From: Amycolatopsis rifamycinica
GTDB lineage: Bacteria; Actinomycetota; Actinomycetes; Mycobacteriales; Pseudonocardiaceae
Assembly (NCBI RefSeq): GCF_000695625.1
Contig: NZ_JMQI01000074.1
Location: forward strand, 1-64,000
Direction: 5' to 3'
Length of the DNA stretch: 64,000 bases
Positions 24,164 through 32,397 of this stretch are shown in pieces. The position numbers and the translations under genes were made by a program. The notes beneath the pieces are model-generated. The model was not told the DNA's origin, ran no database searches, and was given only the letters and a program-made list of their open reading frames with translations. How positions within the stretch are numbered: the stretch's first letter is position 1; each line of letters opens with the position of its first letter.

Positions 24164-25411
24164 TCACGAGGCCAGCGAGGACAGCGGAACCGCGAAAACC
24201 GCGCGTCCGCACACCTGGCTCTTCGCCGTGCAGTCGGCCGTCGACCACTCCGACTGGGACCACACCAGGCCGGTCGACCAGTCGTAGGTCAGGGCCTCCG
24301 GGTGGACCGCCCAGCAGGCCGTCGTGCCGGTGCCGCAGGTGGCCGAGCTGCTCTTCGCCGTCGTCTGGGTCCAGAGCTGGCCGTTGATCGTCGCCGAGCT
24401 GTGGGCGACGTAGTACTTGCCGTTGTTGGACAGCACGCCCTGCATGTTGCCCACCGAGCTGCGCAGCGCCTCGGTGGCGGCCACCGTGCCCGACGACGCC
24501 GACAGCAGGTAGTCCGTGCCGATCGGGTAGCGGTAGAGGCGGCCGTGGAGGCTCTGGTCGGAGAAGTACTCGGTCGTCACGACCGTGGCCGGGGTGGTGC
24601 TGCGGTCCAGCGACATCGACGAGAAGCACGGCACTGCCGTGTCGGACTCCATGGTGCAGGTGCCGCCCGCGTAGGTGTAGTACCCGACCTGCATCATCGC
24701 GTACTTGTAGGTGTAGGCGGCGTACCCGCCCGAGGTTCTGCCGATGGAGTTCGACGTCGTGTCGGTCATCTGGAGGATGTGCTTGGTGCTGAAGACCCGG
24801 ATGGCGGTCGACGTGCTGCCTTCGGCCGTCACGTAGATCTTGTCGCCGTACCAGGCCATCCCGCCCATGTGGGCCTGCGCCGCGGAGAAGCTGGTGCCGG
24901 TGCTGTTCGGCACGGCCAGGTACAGCATCCGGTACGACGGCGAAGCGGGGTCGTTGTAGTTGATCGCCTGGATCCGCGCGTCGTTGTACCGGCCGAGCGC
25001 GTCGGTGCCGTGCCAGCCGGACAGGATGATCTTGTCGTCGCCCCACTTGCCGTCGTCGTCGGCGTCACCGGAGGTGGTGATGCCCTGGGGGCTCCACGTC
25101 GTCGTCCCGGCCCGGTCGGCGTCCCAGCACATCGACTTCGTGGCCACCGGCGCCTTCGGCAACGAAGCCTTCTCCGCGGCGGTACAGCCGGTCATGTCGT
25201 AGCTGGGGTCGTTGACGACGGTGTTGAGGCTGACATTCGGCAGTGCGCCGTCCAGCGCGGTCAGCGCGGCGGCCGGCGTCGCGTGCCACACGAGGCTCTG
25301 CTTGGCCGTCGTCGTCAGCGGGTCGCTGTAGGCGGCACTGGCCGTCCCGGGCAGCGCCAGCGCGCCGGCCGCCACGGCCAGCGCGAGCAGGATCACTTTC
25401 GGAGTTCGCAT
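24164..25411 (-). CDS. Secreted protein of unknown function, beta-propeller-like (paralogue A)
   Basis: A 415-residue exported protein with a Sec signal peptide of about 27 residues ending ASA. It has no recognised enzyme motif. Repeating strand-like segments (HMGGMAWYGDKIYVTAEG, IRVFSTKHIL, YRYPIGTDYLL, NNGKYYVAHSS) suggest a propeller. Cys residues occur in pairs (CTAAEKASLPKAPVATKSMC, CGTGTTAC), consistent with disulfides outside the cell. It shares layout and motifs (GITTSGD, HxGGMxWYGD, VFxxxxIL, final VFAV) with the protein at 35280-36473. The upstream region holds a TTGTAC direct repeat that also occurs near the paralogue. Confidence 0.82.
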   Translation of the reverse strand: MRTPKVILLALAVAAGALALPGTASAAYSDPLTTTAKQSLVWHATPAAALTALDGALPNVSLNTVVNDPSYDMTGCTAAEKASLPKAPVATKSMCWDADRAGTTTWSPQGITTSGDADDDGKWGDDKIILSGWHGTDALGRYNDARIQAINYNDPASPSYRMLYLAVPNSTGTSFSAAQAHMGGMAWYGDKIYVTAEGSTSTAIRVFSTKHILQMTDTTSNSIGRTSGGYAAYTYKYAMMQVGYYTYAGGTCTMESDTAVPCFSSMSLDRSTTPATVVTTEYFSDQSLHGRLYRYPIGTDYLLSASSGTVAATEALRSSVGNMQGVLSNNGKYYVAHSSATINGQLWTQTTAKSSSATCGTGTTACWAVHPEALTYDWSTGLVWSQSEWSTADCTAKSQVCGRAVFAVPLSSLAS

Positions 25412-25455
25412 GGGAGCAGTACGCCAGCCGGTGATCCAAATTCCGTACACCGGCC

Positions 25456-25472
25456 TTGTACGGCTCTTGTAC
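25456..25472 (+). promoter_or_regulatory. TTGTAC direct-repeat box (copy 1)
   Basis: TTGTAC-GGCTC-TTGTAC, a hexamer repeated at an 11-bp period, lies in the gap between divergent genes (paralogue A on one side, the PQQ dehydrogenase on the other). A near-identical 17-mer lies upstream of paralogue B at 35194-35210. Direct repeats at one helical turn are typical sites of OmpR/PhoB-family response regulators. That identification is inference. Confidence 0.5.
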
Positions 25473-25677
25473 CGCGGGAATCACACCCGCCGCACCGTTC
25501 ACCCGGTCCGCGGCCAGGTCGGTCAGGGCCCGGTCCGCCGCGGTCGAGTCGTTGACCGTCAAAGGGATTGAGCTGTTCGTGCACATTCCTGTCTGCGACG
25601 TAACGACTTTCCCGCCCCGCGCGCCTAACCGGACGGCGTCCGCGCCAGTCCGGTCCCCGCCGCAGGAGGAGTTCGTG

Positions 25678-27981
25678 ATGGGTTCCCGTCGTTCCCTGGT
25701 CCCGCGAAGATCAAGACGCGCACTGGCGGCGGGGGTGGTCGTGCCCCTCGCCGGTGCCCTCGCGGTGGCCGTCGCCGCCGCGGCGCCCGCCGCCGCCGTG
25801 CCCGCGGGCTTCACCGACACGGTCGCCATCGGCGGCCTCAGCTCGCCGACCGCCGCCGCGTTCGCCCCCGACGGGCGGGTGTTCGTCGCGGAGAAGAGCG
25901 GCCTGGTCAAGGTGTTCGACTCCCTCGCCGACCCGACGGCGACCGTGTTCGCCGACCTGCGCACGCCGACCCAGGACTTCTGGGACCGCGGCCTGCTCGG
26001 ACTGGCGGTCGACCCGACCTTCCCCACCCGGCCGTACGTCTACGTCTCCTACACCCTCGACGCCCTCCCGGGCGGGACCGCGCCGCAGTGGGGCGACACC
26101 TGCCCGACGCCGCCGGGCGCGACCGACTCCGGCTGCGTCGTGACCGGCCGCGTCTCCCAGCTCACCATGGGCCCGGCTGGGACGGCCGTGAGCGAGAAAC
26201 CCCTGGTCACCGGCTGGTGCCAGCAGTACCCCAGCCATTCCATCGGCTCGCTGGCCTTCGGCCCGGACGGCGCCCTGTACGCGGGCGGCGGCGACGGCGC
26301 CAGCTTCAACTTCGCCGACTACGGCCAGGTCGGCAACCCCTGCGCCGACCCGCCGTCCCCCGCCGGCACGAACCTCACGCCGCCGTCGGCGGAAGGCGGC
26401 GCGCTGCGCTCGCAGTCGCCGCGCCGCCCCGCCGGGCAGCCCGTGCTGCTCAACGGCACGCTGCTGCGCATCGACCCCGACACCGGCGACGGCCTGCCCG
26501 GCAACCCGTTCGCGAGCAGCACCGACGCCAACGCCCGGCGCGTCATCGCCTACGGCTCGCGCAACCAGTTCCGCTTCGGGTTCCGGCCGGGCACCGGCGA
26601 ACTGTGGGCCGGTGACGTCGGCTGGAACACCTGGGAAGAGATCAACCGCGTCGCGAACGCCGGCGACGCCGTGGCGGAGAACTTCGGCTGGCCCTGCTTC
26701 GAAGGCACCGCCCGGCAGGCCGGCTACGACGGCGCGAACCTCGACCGCTGCGAATCGCTGTACTCGGCGGGCGGGCAGACCGCGCCGTACTACGCCTACA
26801 ACCACAGCGCCAAGGTGGTGGCGACCGACCCGTGTCCGACCGGGGGCTCCTCGATCAGCGGGATCGCCTTCGAGTCCGGCAGCAACTACCCCGCCGAGTA
26901 CGCCGGCGCGCTGTTCTTCGCCGACTCCTCCCGCGGCTGCATCTGGGCGATGCAGACCGTCTCCGGCCAGCCCAGTCCCAGCAAGCTGGTGCCGTTCGTG
27001 ACCGGCGTCAACACGCCGGTGCAGGTGCTCACCGGTCCCGGCGGCGACCTGTTCTACGTCGCGCTGGGCGCCGGCGAACTGCGCCGGGTCGGTTACGCGG
27101 GCGGTGCCAACCGGCCGCCGGTCGCCGTGGCCACGGCGACGCCGTCCAGCGGGCCGGCCCCGCTGACCGTGCAGTTCGACGGCACCGGCTCCACCGACCC
27201 GGACGCCGGTGACCCGCTCTCCTACGCCTGGGACCTGGACGCGGACGGCGCCTACGACGACGCCACGGCCGCGCGGCCGACCTGGACCTACACCTCCGCG
27301 GCGACGGTCGACGCCGGGCTGCGGGTGACCGACTCCCACGGCGCTTCGGCGGCCACGACGGTCCGGGTGACCGTCGGGACCCCGGCCGGGCTCGATCCCG
27401 TGCCGGTCATCGACACCCCGGCCGCCACGCTGACCTGGTCTGTCGGGCAGACGGTGGCCTTCTCCGGCCGCGCCGTCGACGCCCAGGACGGCGAGCTGCC
27501 GCCCTCGGCGCTGTCGTGGCGGCTGGCCATCCGGCACTGCGCGGCCAACGGCACCTGCCACACCCACAACGTGCAGGACTTCCCCGGCGTCGCCGCGGGG
27601 TCGTTCGTCGCACCGGACCACGAATACCCGTCCTACCTGCAGCTGACGCTGACCGCCACGGACTCGACGGGCCGCACGGCGGCCAAGACGATCGACCTCC
27701 AGCCGAAGACGGTGACGCTGAACTTCACCTCGAACCCCAGCCAGGCGATGCTCACCGTCGGCGGGACGCAGCAGCGCACGCCGTTCTCCCGGACGGTGAT
27801 CGCCGGGTCGGTCAACTCGATCAGCGCGGACAGCCCGCAGAACCTGCCCCCGCTGAACCTGAAGTACGCCTTCACCGGCTGGGCCCACGGCGGGGCGCGG
27901 ACGCAGAACGTCGTCGCGCCGGCCACGGGAGCCACCTACCAGGCGAACTACCGGCTCTGCTGGCTGCTGCAGCCCTGCTGA
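25678..27981 (+). CDS. Secreted PQQ-dependent sugar dehydrogenase with PKD domain
   Basis: Exported oxidoreductase of 767 residues. After an Arg-rich signal peptide (about residues 1-40, ending AAA) comes a glucose/sorbosone-dehydrogenase six-bladed propeller: GLSSPTAAAFAPDGRVFVAEKSG, GLLGLAVDPTFPTRPYVYVSY, IGSLAFGPDGALYAGGGDG, NGTLLRIDPDTGDG, YGSRNQFRFGFRPGTGELWAGDVGWNTWEEIN. A PKD domain follows near residues 480-560 (PPVAVATATPSSGPAPLTVQFDGTGSTDPD). The last 200 residues are strand-rich and may bind a surface or polysaccharide. AGGAGG precedes the ATG. It probably oxidises sugars outside the cell. Confidence 0.88.
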   Translation: MGSRRSLVPRRSRRALAAGVVVPLAGALAVAVAAAAPAAAVPAGFTDTVAIGGLSSPTAAAFAPDGRVFVAEKSGLVKVFDSLADPTATVFADLRTPTQDFWDRGLLGLAVDPTFPTRPYVYVSYTLDALPGGTAPQWGDTCPTPPGATDSGCVVTGRVSQLTMGPAGTAVSEKPLVTGWCQQYPSHSIGSLAFGPDGALYAGGGDGASFNFADYGQVGNPCADPPSPAGTNLTPPSAEGGALRSQSPRRPAGQPVLLNGTLLRIDPDTGDGLPGNPFASSTDANARRVIAYGSRNQFRFGFRPGTGELWAGDVGWNTWEEINRVANAGDAVAENFGWPCFEGTARQAGYDGANLDRCESLYSAGGQTAPYYAYNHSAKVVATDPCPTGGSSISGIAFESGSNYPAEYAGALFFADSSRGCIWAMQTVSGQPSPSKLVPFVTGVNTPVQVLTGPGGDLFYVALGAGELRRVGYAGGANRPPVAVATATPSSGPAPLTVQFDGTGSTDPDAGDPLSYAWDLDADGAYDDATAARPTWTYTSAATVDAGLRVTDSHGASAATTVRVTVGTPAGLDPVPVIDTPAATLTWSVGQTVAFSGRAVDAQDGELPPSALSWRLAIRHCAANGTCHTHNVQDFPGVAAGSFVAPDHEYPSYLQLTLTATDSTGRTAAKTIDLQPKTVTLNFTSNPSQAMLTVGGTQQRTPFSRTVIAGSVNSISADSPQNLPPLNLKYAFTGWAHGGARTQNVVAPATGATYQANYRLCWLLQPC

Positions 27982-27990
27982 GCGGGGTGG

Positions 27991-28012
27991 CCCGGCGCCG
28001 AGCGGCGCCGGG
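27991..28012. terminator. Bidirectional hairpin terminator
   Basis: CCCGGCGCCG-AG-CGGCGCCGGG is a perfect 10-bp stem placed one base before the stop of the leftward sigma-factor gene and 10 bp after the dehydrogenase stop. It can end both convergent transcripts. Confidence 0.72.
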
Positions 28013-29392
28013 TCACTCCCCGGGGGTCTTCGTCTTCTCGGCCTTCTTCGACGCTTTCGATGATTCCTTCGCGGCCTTGGACGACTCCTTGGCCGCTTCT
28101 TTGGACGCCTTCGCGGCTTCCTTGTCCGGGTTGTTGCCGACCCCGTTGCCGTTGTTGCCGTTGCCGTTGCCGTTGTTGCCGTTGTTGCCGGTGGTACCGA
28201 CGTTGCCGTTGGTGCCGGCGTTGCCGTTGCCCGCTGCTCCGGTCTGCCCGGGCGCCCCGGCTCCGGGCGACTCGCCCGCCGGCTGCGCGCCGGTCGGCTC
28301 CCCACCCGGGACGCCGGGCGCCGTCCCCGGCGCGTCCGACGTCGGCACGACGCCGTCCGGCGGGATTCCGGCACGGGAGCCGGCCTGCGGCCCGGTCCCC
28401 GCGGGCTGGGTCGTCGTGCCCTGGCGGCCGGACAGCGGCGGCGGCGCGTCACCGGACGTGGCCGCGCCGATCGTCACCGTCGTGACCAGGGCCGCGCCCG
28501 CGGCGGCGACCTTCGCCGCCGTGGCCCACGACAGGACCGAGGCGCCGGTGCCGGTGGCGCCGGCGGCGGCACCGGAGGTGGCGATCGAGCCGCTGGTGGA
28601 CAGCCACTGCGAGACGATCGGGATGCCCAGGATGAGCGGGGCCACCGTGGCGGGCAGTTCCTGGTTGAGCTGGCGGAGCCCGTCGGCCAGCTCCCGGCAC
28701 TCCGGGCAGCGCTCGAGGTGGGCGGCGATCCGGTGCGCCTTGTGGTCGGAGATGCCGTCGCGCACCCACCGGGCCAGCTGCCCCGAGATGTTCCGGCAGG
28801 TGCGTCGCCGCGCCTCGGGAACGTGCTGGTCCAGGTAGGCCTGGCGCAGGCCCTCCCGGGCGCGGTAGGCCAGCGCGGCCACCCCGTTCGGCGTCATCCC
28901 GAGGTCCTCGGCGATCCGGGCGGGCGATTCGCCGTCGATCTCGGTCCGCCACAGCACCGTCCGCCACCGCTCGGGCAGGCTCGCGAACGCGTCCGCGGCG
29001 ACCGTGGCGTGCATCCGGCTGCCCACCGGTTCGTCACTTCCCGCACCCGGCAGGACGTCCGGGACCTCGGCCACCAGTGAGACGGCCGAGTCGCGCCGCC
29101 GCCAGCTGATCATCGTGTTCCGGATGGTGGTCAGCAGGTACGGCCGGAAATCCTCGTCCGGACCCTCGCCAGACCGCAGAATCCGGAGTACGCGGGTGAA
29201 GCCTTCGGCGATCAGGTCGTCCCGCTCCGCCTGGTCGGCCGCGATCGCGGCCGCCACCCGGCGGGCGGCGACGAGGTGCCGGTCGTAGAGCTCGCCGTAG
29301 GCCGCGATGTCGCCACCACGGACCGCTGCGATCAAGGCCGCGTCGCTCGGGACGTCCGTCGTCCCGGCCACCGCCGGCGCCACTTCGGTCAC
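28013..29392 (-). CDS. ECF-type sigma factor fused to zinc-finger and membrane-anchored repetitive tail
   Basis: A 459-residue protein. Sigma-2 (YGELYDRHLVAARRVA, AERDDLIAEGFTRVL) and sigma-4 (LPERWRTVLWRTEIDGESPARIAEDLGMTPNGVAALAYRAREGLRQAY) domains fill the first 205 residues. Near residue 225 follows an HX3CX2C motif (AHLERCPEC) as in zinc-containing anti-sigma factors. A hydrophobic segment (about 285-310) comes next, then a Pro/Gly-rich stretch, an Asn-Gly repeat (about 384-420) and a Lys/Ala/Ser-rich end. Sigma factor, anti-sigma-like domain and extracytoplasmic sensor thus lie on one chain; release by proteolysis is a plausible activation route. The GTG is preceded by GAGGGG. Confidence 0.85.
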   Translation of the reverse strand: MTEVAPAVAGTTDVPSDAALIAAVRGGDIAAYGELYDRHLVAARRVAAAIAADQAERDDLIAEGFTRVLRILRSGEGPDEDFRPYLLTTIRNTMISWRRRDSAVSLVAEVPDVLPGAGSDEPVGSRMHATVAADAFASLPERWRTVLWRTEIDGESPARIAEDLGMTPNGVAALAYRAREGLRQAYLDQHVPEARRRTCRNISGQLARWVRDGISDHKAHRIAAHLERCPECRELADGLRQLNQELPATVAPLILGIPIVSQWLSTSGSIATSGAAAGATGTGASVLSWATAAKVAAAGAALVTTVTIGAATSGDAPPPLSGRQGTTTQPAGTGPQAGSRAGIPPDGVVPTSDAPGTAPGVPGGEPTGAQPAGESPGAGAPGQTGAAGNGNAGTNGNVGTTGNNGNNGNGNGNNGNGVGNNPDKEAAKASKEAAKESSKAAKESSKASKKAEKTKTPGE

Positions 29393-29709
29393 CACACCCC
29401 CTCGCCGTGCGGATGCACGTGCAGAACGTCCCGAGATAGTCGCGCAACGAGTGACCCCTGCGCAAGGTTGCGGCGCCGAAAGCACTTTCTTGGATTGGCC
29501 GGGAACGAGTGCCGGAGCCGCCGGCTTGTCACATCGCTGAGCGTTTCCGGGCGTCTTCCCGCCGGTTCGCGGACACGGCGTTGCCCCCGCCATTACCGGC
29601 GAGTAGAAGACAAAGGCGGTGGCCCGCGGGTCGCCGCCCAGTGTCCGTTGTGGACGGTACGGGCGCCGGGAGCCGCTCCCGCACCGTCGACCACCAGAAG
29701 GGTTTACCC
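29393..29709. other. Intergenic region between divergent sigma-factor and hydrolase genes
   Basis: This 317-nt gap holds the promoters of two divergent genes. A weak candidate toward the right is TTGCCC (29581-29586) and TAGAAG (29604-29609) with a 17-bp spacer. No small gene with convincing codon use, no tRNA and no clear inverted repeat was seen. Confidence 0.5.
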
Positions 29710-31110
29710 ATGCGCAGAGCCCTGCTCGTGCTGCTGACCGTGCTCCTGGCATCCGTCCTGATCACCGGGACCGCCCCGGCCGCGCCGTCCGCCGCCGCCC
29801 CCACCGTCACGGCGGTGCCCGCGAACGCCGGGCGGGGCTGGCCGGTCAGCGGCGCCCAAGGCGTCCTGGACCTCGCCGCTCGCGGGTACGTCGAGGAGGA
29901 ATACCTGCTCTCCGGCCAGGCCGACACGTTCGACCAGGTGGGGCTGTGGACCGAAGACGGCCGCTGGACCACGCGCGTGGCCACCACCGGCAACCCGTAC
30001 ACTACCCGGATGGTCGTGGTGCGGCCGCGCGACGCCGCCCGGTTCACCGGCACGGTGGTGGTCGAATGGCTCAACGTCAGCTTCGGCGTCGACATCCCGG
30101 TCGACTTCTCGCAGTCCTACGAACACTTCATCCGTGAAGGCCACGCCTACGTCGGCGTGACGACCCAGAAGGCCGGGGCCGACAAGCTCAAGAGCCTCGA
30201 CCCCGGACGCTACGGCGCGGTGAACATCAGCGGTGACGCCCTTTCCTACGACATCTTCGCCCAGGCCGCGCAGGCCGTCCGGGCGAACCCGCAGCTGCTG
30301 GGCGGCCGGACGGGGCCTCTCACCGTGCTGGGCACCGGGCACTCGCAGTCCGCACTGCGGCTGACCACCTACGCGAACGCGATCCAGCCGGTGCGGCGCA
30401 GCCACGACGGCTTCCTGATCCACGGCCGGGCCGCGCTGGCGGCCCCGATCGGCGACGGCGTTCTCGGCCCGCTGTCGGCCCGGATCCGCACCGACCTCGG
30501 CGTCCCGGTGTTCGTCCTGCAGTCGGAGACCGACGTCGTCGCGTCGGCCTCGGTCCGCCAGGACACCGCCCGGGTGCGGACCTGGGAGGTCGCCGGCACC
30601 GCGCACGCCGACCAGTACGGCCTGAACCTGTACAACGCGGCCAACGCCCGGGACCGCTCGATCAACGACGGCGCCCCGACGACGTGCGACAAGCCGGTCA
30701 ACAGCATGACGTTCCGGTACGCGGAGAACGCCGCGTTCCGCCACCTCGACCGCTGGGCGCGCGGCGGCGCGGCCCCGCCCACGGCGGCGCCGATCTCGAT
30801 GCTGCTCAACCTCATCATCCTGCGCGACGGTGACCAGAACGCCCTCGGCGGTGTCCGGCTGCCCGACTTCGACGTCCCCGTGGCGTCCTACGCGCCGAAC
30901 AACAGCGGCGGCAACGTGCCGGGCGCGTGCCTGCTGCTGGGCACGACCACGCCGCTGACCCCGGACCGGATCCGGCAGCTCTACCCGGACCACGCCACCT
31001 ACGTCGCGAAGTTCACCGCGGCGGCGGACCGGGCCCTGCGAGCCGGCTACCTGCTGCCGCCCGACCGGGACGAAGCCGTCGCCAGGGCGCAGGCGGCACC
31101 GGTGCCGTAA
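29710..31110 (+). CDS. Secreted alpha/beta-hydrolase-domain protein
   Basis: Exported protein of 466 residues with a Sec signal peptide (about 1-29, ending APSAAA). The nucleophile elbow is GHSQSA at about residue 210 (VLGTGHSQSALRLTTYANAI). An Asp (LQSETDVVAS) and a His (VAGTAHADQYG) follow at the expected spacing, completing a Ser-Asp-His triad. The N-terminal core YLLSGQADTF and VVEWLNVSFGVDIPVDF is typical of the alpha/beta hydrolase domain family PF20091, whose substrates are largely unknown. A hairpin follows 18 bp after the stop. Confidence 0.82.
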   Translation: MRRALLVLLTVLLASVLITGTAPAAPSAAAPTVTAVPANAGRGWPVSGAQGVLDLAARGYVEEEYLLSGQADTFDQVGLWTEDGRWTTRVATTGNPYTTRMVVVRPRDAARFTGTVVVEWLNVSFGVDIPVDFSQSYEHFIREGHAYVGVTTQKAGADKLKSLDPGRYGAVNISGDALSYDIFAQAAQAVRANPQLLGGRTGPLTVLGTGHSQSALRLTTYANAIQPVRRSHDGFLIHGRAALAAPIGDGVLGPLSARIRTDLGVPVFVLQSETDVVASASVRQDTARVRTWEVAGTAHADQYGLNLYNAANARDRSINDGAPTTCDKPVNSMTFRYAENAAFRHLDRWARGGAAPPTAAPISMLLNLIILRDGDQNALGGVRLPDFDVPVASYAPNNSGGNVPGACLLLGTTTPLTPDRIRQLYPDHATYVAKFTAAADRALRAGYLLPPDRDEAVARAQAAPVP

Positions 31111-31128
31111 CCGTCCACAAAGGAGCGA

Positions 31129-31154
31129 AGCCCGCCTCGGCGCCGGGGCGGGCT
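31129..31154. terminator. Hairpin terminator after the hydrolase gene
   Basis: AGCCCGCC and GGCGGGCT flank a self-complementary CGGCGCCG region, giving a stable G/C hairpin just after the hydrolase stop and before the SurE-like gene. No U-run. Confidence 0.6.
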
Positions 31155-31242
31155 CGCGCCGTGGAAACCACGGAAACACCGCCCCGCGACCGCTGTCCCC
31201 GCTACCCTGGCCCTCCGATTCCGAACAGATGAGGAGGTGGCG

Positions 31243-32220
31243 ATGCGGTTCAAGGCTGTGCGCGTCGCGGTCGCGGCGGCGGTGGCCCTGTCGCTGGCCG
31301 CGCCCGCCCAGGCGAGCCCGCGGCCCGATCACCCGGTTTCGCTGGGGGGCAAGAAGGTGCTGCTGGTCAACGACGACTCGGTGCAGGCGGCGAAGCCCGA
31401 CGGCTCGGACGGGCGCGGCATCTACGTGCTCCGGCGGGCCCTGTGCCGGGCCGGCGCCGACGTGGCGATCGTCGGCCCGTGGGCGTCCCAGGGCGCGAAG
31501 AGCCGGTCGACGGCGGGCTCCCCCGCGGCGTCCGTGGCCCCGCCCCTGGCGGTGCCGGCCGAATTCGCCGCGGACTGCGCGGACGCGCCGGGGCACGGGC
31601 TGGTACTGGGCGCGTGCCAGGGCGGCACCCCGTGCGGCCCGGGCAGCCCGTCGATCACGCCGGCGGACGTGGCCGAGCTCGCGCTGACCGGCGTCCTGCC
31701 GCAGCGGCTCGGCTGGACCACGGGCCCGGACCTGGTCGTTTCCGGGGTGAACGCGGGCCCGAACACCGACGTCTCGATCAACCTGTCCGGCACGGTCGGC
31801 GCCGCCACGGCGGCGGTCGAGCGGGGCATCCCGACGGTGGCGGTCAGCGCCGGGACGCGCGTGGCACCCCCGCCGTCGACGGAGACGTACACGGCCGCGG
31901 CCGACGCCGTTGTCCGGCTGCTCTCCTCGCCCCGGGTGTGGACGTTCGCGCGGGACATGGTGCTGGTGAACGTCAACCAGCCGGACGTCACGCCGGGCTC
32001 CGGACCGTCGCCGGTGCGCTGGACGAAGGTCGGCCGGGTGGCCCAGGGCTGGGTGACGTACGTGCCGTCGGGCGACGTGACGTACCAGCTGTCGTACAAC
32101 CCGGTGACGCCCGCGCCGGAGTTCGAGGCCGACAGCGACACGAAGGCCCTGTTCGACGGGTACCTGAGCGTGTCGGCGGTCGCGGTGAACCGCGGCTACC
32201 CCGCCTCGCCGCCCAGGTAG
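31243..32220 (+). CDS. Secreted SurE-like phosphatase/nucleotidase
   Basis: A 325-residue protein resembling survival protein SurE, a metal-dependent 5'/3'-nucleotidase and phosphatase. The SurE signature appears as VLLVNDDS at about residues 39-46, where cytosolic SurE has NDDG. VSGVNAGPNTDVSINLSGTVGAATAA matches the conserved SGxNxGxN segment that completes the metal site. Unlike normal SurE it begins with a signal peptide (about 26 residues, ending AQA) and has extra Cys residues, so it should act outside the cell. GAGGAGG precedes the ATG; the GTG six bases upstream overlaps that site. Confidence 0.82.
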   Translation: MRFKAVRVAVAAAVALSLAAPAQASPRPDHPVSLGGKKVLLVNDDSVQAAKPDGSDGRGIYVLRRALCRAGADVAIVGPWASQGAKSRSTAGSPAASVAPPLAVPAEFAADCADAPGHGLVLGACQGGTPCGPGSPSITPADVAELALTGVLPQRLGWTTGPDLVVSGVNAGPNTDVSINLSGTVGAATAAVERGIPTVAVSAGTRVAPPPSTETYTAAADAVVRLLSSPRVWTFARDMVLVNVNQPDVTPGSGPSPVRWTKVGRVAQGWVTYVPSGDVTYQLSYNPVTPAPEFEADSDTKALFDGYLSVSAVAVNRGYPASPPR

Positions 32221-32227
32221 GGCGCCG

Positions 32228-32273
32228 GTCGTGAGTGGTCAAGCGGGTGAGCACCCGCTTCACCACTCACGAC
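32228..32273. repeat. Long near-perfect inverted repeat
   Basis: Outer arms GTCGTGAGTGGT/ACCACTCACGAC and inner arms AAGCGGGT/ACCCGCTT pair completely except for one C-C mismatch, around a 4-nt loop GAGC. It begins 8 bp after the SurE-like stop and can act as a terminator. Its length and A/T content differ from the usual G/C hairpins here, and it may belong to a dispersed repeat family. Confidence 0.75.
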
Positions 32274-32358
32274 GTCCCGGCACGGAACTCACTGAAACCT
32301 GTTCCACCACGCGACCCACCTGACAAACCCTTCCCATCCGCCGTATCGTGTCGAGAAC

Positions 32359-32372
32359 AGTAACGTGTTCTA
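32359..32372. promoter_or_regulatory. KstR-like TetR operator before the acyl-CoA synthetase gene
   Basis: AGTAACGTGTTCTA, read on the other strand as TAGAACACGTTACT, matches TnnAACnnGTTnnA (the mycobacterial KstR box) in all but one fixed base. It lies 26 bp upstream of the start codon, inside a broader inverted repeat AGAACA-N6-TGTTCT (32354-32371). It suggests control by a TetR repressor sensing acyl-CoA. Cholesterol specificity is not implied. Confidence 0.5.
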
Positions 32373-32397
32373 GTCTTGCGCCGTGGAAGGGACCGGG

